A stretch of DNA of 64,000 nt. Source: Paraburkholderia sp. CNPSo 3272. Its GTDB lineage: Bacteria; Pseudomonadota; Gammaproteobacteria; Burkholderiales; Burkholderiaceae. Made by a program: the position numbers and the translations under genes. Within the stretch, counting starts at the first letter, position 1. Every line of letters starts with the position of its first letter. Positions 58,782-64,000 of this stretch are shown here, piece after piece. The stretch covers positions 62,001-126,000 of the forward strand of contig NZ_JAMBPQ010000011.1 in the NCBI RefSeq assembly GCF_024206495.1, in the 5' to 3' direction. The notes beneath the pieces are model-generated. The model saw only the letters and a list, made by a program, of their open reading frames with translations. It did not search any database and was not told the origin of the DNA.

Positions 58782-59921
58782 TTAAGGGCTCACCACCAGC
58801 GCCAGCAGCCGGTCGAGGTGGTGAAGCATCTGGAAGGCAAGGCTCCATTGCGCGTACTGCTCGCGGATGCCCTGTTTCGTTCTGGAAAATTCAATGAAGC
58901 GGCTGTATTCGGTCGCTTCTCCGGCCTGATACTCACCGTTCATGTAGTCATCGAGAATCTCGAGGGATCGCTCGTTGCTCGCGAGCATCAACGTGCAGCC
59001 CGAATAAATCGGCCGCGAGTCATAGCCCGTGTTCAGCAATGCACGCTTGCCTGCGCGTCTGAGCAGCCGATGAAGCACGGCGAGCTCAGCACACACCTTT
59101 GAAGGCATGCCCGACGAACGCGCCTGCAGCTCAAGCAACTCGCGCTCGGAAAGCTCGAGCCGCCTGCTGCGGCGCCCATCCGGTCTCGACGGCCTCCTGA
59201 TCTCATCGGGATAGATTTCCGGGAGAACGTTCGACGGCAGGTAACGCTCCACCGTCTCTTCGTCCGCGCCGTGATACGCGACGAGAAGCTCGCGCACGTC
59301 TTCGTCTTTCGCGCTCTCGTCGCCCCCCCAGTGCATGCAGGCGAATTCCTGGAGGAACCACCCGGGCGTGCGAATGAGGACGGTTTTCCCGGAAACACGG
59401 TCAACGAGCGAGAAAAGCGTGTGAAGCAGTAGCGGGTGACAGGCCCTGAGCGGTTCAGCGAGCGGGCCGATTTCGTGCACCCACTCATCGGTCAGCTTCA
59501 CACCGAGATGAAGCGGACCTTTCGGCTCGAATTCATCGTTGTGCTGGTAGGCCAGGCGATCCCCGACGGCGTTGGTATCGCAAAGCTCGAACTTGACCGA
59601 GAGAGAGCGCAACGGCTCGCGAAGCTGCCTTTGCATCCAGACAAAAAATGCCTGCTGGAACGCGTTCGCCGCGCTTGTCGGCGCTTGCACGTCCGTCGCA
59701 CGCAACGGCCCGTGCCGGAACTGGTCGAGCACGATGTCGTTGATGGCGAGTTCGGCGCGCCACCTGAGCGTGATGCCGGACGGCACGTCAGCTGCAATGT
59801 CCGGCAGCGTCAGAACACAAGCGGAAGTTCGATGTCGGGGAGCGGCAAGGCGTGGCGGTTGCCAGGCTTCGCCCGCGCCGTCAACGAGCGATCGATCAGC
59901 GTATGGAGGATCGAGGAGCAT
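58782..59921 (-). CDS. PRTRC system protein F
   Basis: A 379-residue soluble protein in the position of PRTRC protein F. It is helical in the C-terminal half (SELELQARSSGMP..LRRAGKRALLN, NEALDDYMNGEY-like segments) and has no catalytic motif known to me. Start uncertain: ATG at 59921 gives an overlap of 112 bases with the 59810-60028 frame, whose codon use in the overlap looks more typical. The real N-terminus may thus lie in that frame with a shift near 59815. It ends 15 bases before protein B. Confidence 0.75.
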   Translation of the reverse strand: MLLDPPYADRSLVDGAGEAWQPPRLAAPRHRTSACVLTLPDIAADVPSGITLRWRAELAINDIVLDQFRHGPLRATDVQAPTSAANAFQQAFFVWMQRQLREPLRSLSVKFELCDTNAVGDRLAYQHNDEFEPKGPLHLGVKLTDEWVHEIGPLAEPLRACHPLLLHTLFSLVDRVSGKTVLIRTPGWFLQEFACMHWGGDESAKDEDVRELLVAYHGADEETVERYLPSNVLPEIYPDEIRRPSRPDGRRSRRLELSERELLELQARSSGMPSKVCAELAVLHRLLRRAGKRALLNTGYDSRPIYSGCTLMLASNERSLEILDDYMNGEYQAGEATEYSRFIEFSRTKQGIREQYAQWSLAFQMLHHLDRLLALVVSP

Positions 59922-60028
59922 TTGTTCATCTCGTCGTCGAATAAAAAAACCACCCTTTCGGGTGGTTCCTGTTGGTTGAAGCCGTTGTCCGGATCGGACA
60001 GGGCCTTGAGCAGGGCGTCCTTACGCAT
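59810..60028 (-). CDS. Small ORF overlapping PRTRC protein F
   Basis: A 72-residue frame (MRKDALLKALSDPDNGFN onwards, ending ALPLPDIELPLVF) whose ATG overlaps the protein C stop by eight bases. It has high third-position GC, better than the overlapping F frame. It spans a terminator-like hairpin with seven T (59948-59967). It may be a separate small gene or the true N-terminus of protein F with a lost base. No family recognised. Confidence 0.5.
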   Translation of the reverse strand: MRKDALLKALSDPDNGFNQQEPPERVVFLFDDEMNKCSSILHTLIDRSLTARAKPGNRHALPLPDIELPLVF

Positions 60029-60239
60029 GGGAGCCTTTGGCACCGGCTGCGCGGACGAACTTGTAGCTGGCGACCTCCCCCGCGACTTCCGACCCGTCGA
60101 CCGTGGCGGTCGTGAGTTCCGGATACTGCGCGGCGTAGAGATCGCGAACCTGATCGGGCGAGAACGCCGGACCGGGATCCACGAAGTGCATGCCGTTGTA
60201 GATAAATTCGCGAACGAGTGTGGCTACGTTGATTGCCAT
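60021..60239 (-). CDS. PRTRC system protein C (small, ubiquitin-like candidate)
   Basis: A 72-residue protein: MAINVATLVREFIYNGMHFV, DPGPAFSPDQVRDLYAAQYPEL, AGEVASYKFVRAAG. Its size and strand-helix-strand pattern fit the ubiquitin-like fold proposed for prokaryotic cassettes with E1, E2 and JAMM genes. The C-terminus (AKGSHA) has no terminal GG, so if it is conjugated, trimming or another residue would be needed. ATG at 60239 (GAGGG upstream) is preferred over a GTG 15 bases earlier. Confidence 0.85.
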   Translation of the reverse strand: MAINVATLVREFIYNGMHFVDPGPAFSPDQVRDLYAAQYPELTTATVDGSEVAGEVASYKFVRAAGAKGSHA

Positions 60240-60250
60240 GGTGCGAACCC

Positions 60251-60718
60251 TCACAGAAGAGCGAAGAGATCGGACTTACCGTCAGCAGGTGCTGCCGGCT
60301 CCGAAGTTGCATCGGCCGTCGGCGACTGCGCCGCAGTGGCGTTGTCGTCGTCCGGCGACTCGTCCTCGTCGTTGCCGTCGGGCTGTGATGCGGGCGCGGG
60401 AAGCGCCGGCTTCGATCCCTTCGACAACGCCTTCTGCGCCTTGCCCGCCTGCGACTTTTCAGCCGCCTGCAGGATCTCGTTCGTGGCGCTTACCTGCTCC
60501 GCGAGTGAGCGGTGCACGCCGTGGAACGATTGCAGGGCTTCGACGAAGCCCTCATCGAGATCGGCCGGCGACGCCGTGAGCACCAGCGGTTGCCGCAGCG
60601 CCACCTCTTTCGAGTCGCCGCACGGCATGACCACCACTGCCATCAGGTCGCCTGCCATTTTCATCGTGAGCGTGACCTTGCCGGTCTCGCGCACGAATGC
60701 TTCGAGTTCCTGGAACAT
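60251..60718 (-). CDS. PRTRC system protein E
   Basis: A 155-residue protein. The ordered N-terminal half (MFQELEAFVRETGKVTLTM, VVMPCGDSKEVALRQPLVL, ADLDEGFVEALQSF) is the conserved PRTRC E domain; the C-terminal 65 residues are Pro/Asp/Ala-rich and end KSDLFALL, possibly a docking tail. It precedes protein C by eleven bases and is preceded by a terminator-like hairpin and AAGAGG. Function unknown within the cassette. Confidence 0.88.
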   Translation of the reverse strand: MFQELEAFVRETGKVTLTMKMAGDLMAVVVMPCGDSKEVALRQPLVLTASPADLDEGFVEALQSFHGVHRSLAEQVSATNEILQAAEKSQAGKAQKALSKGSKPALPAPASQPDGNDEDESPDDDNATAAQSPTADATSEPAAPADGKSDLFALL

Positions 60719-60734
60719 AAAAACCTCTTGAAAA

Positions 60735-60759
60735 AAGGAACGCCGCGAGAAAAGCGGCG
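60735..60759 (-). terminator. Terminator-like hairpin between ParB-like and protein E genes
   Basis: Minus strand CGCCGC-TTTTCTC-GCGGCG, then TTCCTTTTTT and the ribosome site of protein E. It may partly end the ParB transcript. Confidence 0.65.
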
Positions 60760-60798
60760 TGTATCAGGGAATGTGCCGGGGAAACCCCACGGCAGTTG

Positions 60799-62475
60799 TC
60801 AGAACTTCAGGACCTTCAGCACCTTGCCGACGTAGTCGAAACCCTCGACGGTCAGCATTGCCTCGATCACTTCAGCTTTCGATTTCGCGAACACTTTCTT
60901 GAAGTGATCTGCGCCCATCGCTGCGCGCAGACCGAGTTCGTCGGCTACCACCTTCATCTCCGACTTCGTGATCAGCTCCAGAAACTCCTTGTCGAGCTTC
61001 CAGTGCTTCGTGAGGTCGAGCTTGTGGTGACGGCACATCTGCGTGAGGTACGTAACATCGACACCCTGGATTGCGGAGAGCGTCATGGCCACGACGAGCT
61101 TCACCTGCTGATCCGACTGGACCTGCGACGCTGCCGACGCGGCCTTGCCGAAGTCACCCACGGCCGGCTTGTCGTCAATCAGGCGCTCCCACACGGTCGT
61201 AACCGGACCGCCGTCGATGCACCGTGCCTGGCCAGTCGCCACGATTGCGATCAGATACTGACGCGCAAGCGCAACGTCCGTACTGACCTCGCGACGCAGC
61301 GCCTTGCGCCAGAGCGCGACCCGGTATGCCTTCACCCGGTCGGATTCAGACACCGTCGTCGCTTCAGGTGCAGCTGCAGCGGGCTTGTCGCCCTTTGCAG
61401 CGTTCACGGCCTTCGATGCGCCCGCTGCCGGCGCAGCTTTCGCCGTTGCCGGTGCCGATGGCTTTTCGCTCTTGATGCGTGCCGCAACCTTTTTCATGTT
61501 GCAGACGGTATCAAAGCACTGGCCCTTGTAGACGTTGCCCAGCGAGTCGGGCAGACCGCTCACCGCCGCGCCGAAGTTCTGGCACGCGTAGCACGCCTTC
61601 GCCTGCTCAACGCCAACGCCCTTTGGACCATCTGCCACGAGCTGGATGCGCGTGTGGTTGTCGCCGGGACGAACGACGCGAACGGTCTGGTACTCGTCGC
61701 GCAGGCCTGCGGCCGTTGCTTCGAGCTGCTTTTCCGTTTTCTCGCTGTAGCAGGCACGGTTCGTACAACTGCCGGTGCCGATCGACTCTCCGAACATCTC
61801 AGCCTGAGCGGCCGAGTTGTGCGGGCAACCCGCGCAGTCCACCTTGTCGAAGATCGCGGCAGAGAGCGAGCATGCTGCGCGCTCCAGCACTTTCTTCAGG
61901 TCCGCGACACTGTGCCCTTCTTTCACAACGACGGGCAGGAGCTTGTCCTGCTGCTCCTTCGTGAAGGCCGCGAACAGTTCGGCGTGGCCGAGCTTGATGC
62001 TCCGGGTGTTGAGTGCTTCCAGAACGGACGCACTGCAGTTCATGAGCGCGAGGCGACTGTCGAGCGTCTGGACGCTCCAGCCGAGACGGCGTGCCGCCTC
62101 CTCCCGATCCCCCTGACAGCGACCGACGAGCTTGGCTGCGTCGACTGCCTCCTCACCAGGCGACATATCGGAACGCTGGATGTTCTCGATGAGCGCCATT
62201 TCCTCGGCTTCGAACTCGTCGACGTACTTCACCGCAACGGGCATCTCGTAGCTCTCGCCACGTTCTTCCATCGCAGCTTTGTAACGACGCCCGCCAGCGA
62301 TGAGTTCGTAGAATCCATCGTCGATCGGGCGAACGAGAATCGGCGTATCAACGCCGCGAGCACGCACCGACGCACGCATCTCCTGCATCTCTGCGTCGTC
62401 AAAGTACGTTCTCGGGTTACGACCGAGCTTGATGCGGGACAGCGGAAGTGTGGGTTGCTGAATAAGCTCTTGCAT
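60799..62475 (-). CDS. PRTRC ParB-related protein
   Basis: A 558-residue ParB-family protein. The N-terminal domain has LGRNPRTYFDD and ELIAGGRRYKAAMEE (ParB/sulfiredoxin fold, about 15-85), and the GEEAVDAAKLVGRCQGD-to-LGHAELFAAF stretch holds the helix-turn-helix. The middle carries four Cys pairs (CAGCP, CTNRAC, CYAC, CFDTVC) that could bind zinc, then an Ala/Lys linker and a helical C-terminus. ATG at 62475 follows GGAGA. It is longer than segregation ParB and belongs to the PRTRC cassette; it may bind the element's DNA and tether the ubiquitin-like machinery. Confidence 0.9.
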   Translation of the reverse strand: MQELIQQPTLPLSRIKLGRNPRTYFDDAEMQEMRASVRARGVDTPILVRPIDDGFYELIAGGRRYKAAMEERGESYEMPVAVKYVDEFEAEEMALIENIQRSDMSPGEEAVDAAKLVGRCQGDREEAARRLGWSVQTLDSRLALMNCSASVLEALNTRSIKLGHAELFAAFTKEQQDKLLPVVVKEGHSVADLKKVLERAACSLSAAIFDKVDCAGCPHNSAAQAEMFGESIGTGSCTNRACYSEKTEKQLEATAAGLRDEYQTVRVVRPGDNHTRIQLVADGPKGVGVEQAKACYACQNFGAAVSGLPDSLGNVYKGQCFDTVCNMKKVAARIKSEKPSAPATAKAAPAAGASKAVNAAKGDKPAAAAPEATTVSESDRVKAYRVALWRKALRREVSTDVALARQYLIAIVATGQARCIDGGPVTTVWERLIDDKPAVGDFGKAASAASQVQSDQQVKLVVAMTLSAIQGVDVTYLTQMCRHHKLDLTKHWKLDKEFLELITKSEMKVVADELGLRAAMGADHFKKVFAKSKAEVIEAMLTVEGFDYVGKVLKVLKF

Positions 62476-62491
62476 AGCGGGTCTCCAGAGA

Positions 62492-62541
62492 GGGAACCCG
62501 CGCCCCAACCGGGAAGAGGATTCCCGAAGGGTCAAAAAAGA
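62492..62541 (-). promoter_or_regulatory. Nested hairpin leader, copy 8
   Basis: Minus strand TTTTTTGACCCTTC, outer stem GGGAATCC/GGGTTCCC with one wobble, inner TTCCC-GGTT-GGGGC, then TCTCTGGAG before the ParB start. Confidence 0.65.
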
Positions 62542-62560
62542 AAGGCCACGTGGGCCTGTG

Positions 62561-62612
62561 TCGATGCGCATGAAGCGCGGTAGATATGGCAACGATAGCC
62601 CGCCTGCGCATC
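62561..62612 (-). promoter_or_regulatory. Conserved upstream block, copy 5
   Basis: Minus strand GCTATCGTTGCCATATCTACCGCG-type segment, stem GCGC-TTCAT-GCGC, ATCGA, hairpin GGCCCACGTGGCC. Presumed promoter of the ParB-PRTRC unit, directly after the terminator at 62.67 kb. Confidence 0.6.
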
Positions 62613-62662
62613 GCGCATGGCCGGAAAGATCGCGAATACGGGATGGCTTTCAGGAAAAGGAA

Positions 62663-62691
62663 AAGGGCCCGGACGTTTCATCCGGGCCCTT
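62663..62691 (-). terminator. Intrinsic terminator
   Basis: Minus strand AAGGGCCCGGA...TCCGGGCCCTT followed by TTCCTTTTCC, three bases after the methyltransferase-like gene. Confidence 0.85.
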
Positions 62692-62694
62692 CTT

Positions 62695-63699
62695 TCAAAA
62701 CAGCGTGAGTTGGTCAACAACTTCGAAGATGGGGGCAGGCGCCGCAGGGAGCGTTGCGATCGCCTCCTCGAACATGTCCGCGATGTCGAGTCCCTCGGCG
62801 CGCGGTTGTTCAAGCACCGCCGCTCCGCCCCCTTCGACCTCGAGCGCGTCGCTTGTCGGCGGCGCGGCGACGACGGCAGGCTGCGCGTCCGCCTCGACTT
62901 CAGACTTCCCGGCCTCGGGCGCCAGCAACTCGCGCATCGCATCGAACGCCTTGCGTGCACGCAGGCGGTGACTCCAGCCGCCGAGCACGTGTGCGGGCGT
63001 AAACCAGTGTCCCCAGACCTCCATTGAGAGCGCATTGCCGTGCACGACGATGGCGGGAATGTGGAGCAACGACAGTTGCAGGTAGGCCATATGGACACAG
63101 CATGGATCGATGTCGATACAGGTTGCGTGCATTGCCTCCTGGTAGTTCAGGCCGGCATCGTGAAATGCCTCGGCTGTTGCGATGACCATGCCGCCCGCGC
63201 CGCATGCTGGTTCGTGCACGCGCGCGAATCCCTGCGCGTCGGCTCTCGCCACGGTGTCACCGCCGATCATCGCGGCCATCAGCTTCGACACGTGGTACGG
63301 GGTGAAGAACTGCCCGCTTCGTGCGTTGCCAAGGTCGAGCATCATATAGGTCTCGCCGAGTACATCGGTGAGGCCACTTCCTCGAACCCCAAGCGCGCAG
63401 GCTCCTGTCATCGTCGCGACGCGCACCTCGAATGACATCGTGAGTTCCGAAAGCATCTTCGGGAATCTCGCGACCTCGTCCGGCTTGTACTTCCCGACGA
63501 TCTCCATATAGCGCTTTTCTCGCGCATCGAACTGCGCGCGATCGACGCTGTTGCTGATCGCGAGCGCCGCCAGTTCGACAAAGTCGCGGAATACCGTGTC
63601 GAGATGATGGCCGTAGGAAAACTCGTTAATGAGCGCGACGAGGTTGCGCTGATGTTCGTCAGCCGTCTGCTCGTGCTTTCGTTGTGCATTCTTGCTCAT
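62695..63699 (-). CDS. N6-adenine methyltransferase-like protein lacking NPP(Y/F)
   Basis: A 334-residue protein of the class I N6_Mtase type common on plasmids. SAM-binding motif HEPACGAGGMVIAT lies near residue 140, followed by TCIDIDPCCVHMAYLQLSLL; LDLGNARSGQFFTPYHVS is the usual HsdM-like lead-in. After motif I-III the catalytic NPPY/NPPF tetrapeptide is not found, and the sequence passes to VVHGNALSMEVWGHW and an acidic tail. It may bind SAM or DNA without methylating, or use a different motif. ATG at 63699 (MSKNAQRKHEQ) is chosen over the longer frame. It carries leader copy 9 and upstream block copy 6. Confidence 0.8.
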   Translation of the reverse strand: MSKNAQRKHEQTADEHQRNLVALINEFSYGHHLDTVFRDFVELAALAISNSVDRAQFDAREKRYMEIVGKYKPDEVARFPKMLSELTMSFEVRVATMTGACALGVRGSGLTDVLGETYMMLDLGNARSGQFFTPYHVSKLMAAMIGGDTVARADAQGFARVHEPACGAGGMVIATAEAFHDAGLNYQEAMHATCIDIDPCCVHMAYLQLSLLHIPAIVVHGNALSMEVWGHWFTPAHVLGGWSHRLRARKAFDAMRELLAPEAGKSEVEADAQPAVVAAPPTSDALEVEGGGAAVLEQPRAEGLDIADMFEEAIATLPAAPAPIFEVVDQLTLF

Positions 63700-63716
63700 G
63701 CCGACTCCGTGAAAGA

Positions 63717-63765
63717 GGGGCACGGCCCCTGCGGGCGCGATGCCCCACAGGGAAAAAGAAAAACC
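63717..63765 (-). promoter_or_regulatory. Nested hairpin leader, copy 9
   Basis: Minus strand TTTTTCCCTGT, outer stem GGGGCA/TGCCCC, inner CCC-GC-AGGGG; the upstream CCCTG is complementary to the inner CAGGG. Followed by CTCTTTCACGGAG. Confidence 0.68.
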
Positions 63766-63782
63766 GGCAGCGCCGGTAAGGT

Positions 63783-63822
63783 TCGATGCGTCGACGACGC
63801 GGGTGATCGTGCAATCGTAAGT
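63783..63822 (-). promoter_or_regulatory. Conserved upstream block, copy 6
   Basis: Minus strand CTTACGATTGCACGATCACC, CGCG, stem GCGTC-GT-GACGC, ATCGA, then CCGGCGCTGCCGG hairpin. Confidence 0.55.
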
Positions 63823-63850
63823 GGAAACCACCCATCGGTTTCCGCACAAA

Positions 63851-63874
63851 GAAAGCCGCTACGCAGGGGCTTTC
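63851..63874 (-). terminator. Possible terminator of the gene beyond the window
   Basis: Minus strand GAAAGCC...GGCTTTC followed by TTTG. Weak, but in the same place as the terminators before the other conserved blocks. Confidence 0.4.
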
Positions 63875-64000
63875 GCTTTTGGGGCACCCTCTTTATCCAA
63901 ATTTCCGTGGACAAGCCTGTGGAGAACAGTTTCCGCAACAACCTCCGGCTCGCTATCGCGCCCAAATCGGCGGCCTTTCCGGCCGAGTGAAACCCCATGC

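Noticed and set aside
60796..62583. 595-codon plus-strand frame opposite the ParB-like gene
   Set aside because: Antisense shadow of a high-GC gene; no family features, and the minus strand has all ParB motifs.
22214..63765. Nested hairpin leaders considered as a CRISPR array or ordinary dispersed repeat
   Set aside because: Copies differ in primary sequence, are spread over 40 kb and each precedes a gene; only structure is shared, so a cis-regulatory RNA explanation fits better.
1..64000. tRNA, rRNA and CRISPR arrays
   Set aside because: No cloverleaf-like, rRNA-like or regularly spaced repeat sequence was recognised on either strand by eye; a tRNAscan/Infernal run would settle it.

Overview
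The window reads as accessory DNA of a high-GC betaproteobacterium, most likely a Burkholderia sensu lato member (Burkholderia, Paraburkholderia or Caballeronia). This is inferred from base composition, the insertion-sequence mix, and families such as DUF3717, DUF3150, PRTRC and the DUF4400/TraD conjugation set. No rRNA, tRNA or ribosomal genes were seen. It is probably part of a large conjugative plasmid or integrative conjugative element (ICE).

Left third (1-20.2 kb), a mobile-element graveyard carrying cargo. In order it holds: a partial IS5-family transposase; a membrane fatty-acid-hydroxylase-type enzyme followed by a secreted GH12 glucanase; a tyrosine-recombinase relic inside inverted repeats; a frameshifted long tyrosine recombinase; an IS91-type element with its own recombinase; a decayed IS6-family element; an 1815-residue Ser/Thr kinase-ATPase-histidine kinase; an IS5 element that cuts off an amino-acid ABC permease fragment next to an FAD amine-oxidase-like enzyme and RidA; and an intact IS5 element flanked by CTAG.

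Middle (20.8-36.1 kb), DNA-processing and maintenance genes. These include a frameshifted nuclease-like gene, small secreted or lipoprotein genes, a short GntR-type regulator, a divergent SbcC/SbcD pair, a Gp3-like recombination directionality factor, a three-gene plus-strand block ending in a bactofilin, and a UvrD-type helicase.

Conjugation operon (36.3-47.1 kb), read right to left: VirB11, VirB2, VirB3, VirB4, TrbJ, TrbL, a degenerate MobH-like protein, the TraD coupling ATPase, two small genes and a DUF4400 membrane protein. No VirB8/9/10-type outer core genes are visible. The same 24-bp palindromic operator precedes this operon and the next one (36.1 kb).

Right third (47.2-64 kb): a VWA metallopeptidase-DUF3150-MoxR trio, many unknown genes, then a PRTRC cassette with the parts of a ubiquitin-like conjugation pathway (JAMM protease, E1-like ThiF, E2-like protein B, small protein C) plus ParB-like, E and F proteins, and an N6-methyltransferase-like gene without its catalytic NPP(Y/F) motif.

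Most striking is a repeated 5'-leader module. At least nine genes are preceded by a nested, covarying hairpin with a U-rich tract just before the Shine-Dalgarno. Six places also carry a shared upstream block with a covarying small stem and a fixed ATCGA. It looks like a family of cis-regulatory RNAs controlling much of the backbone.
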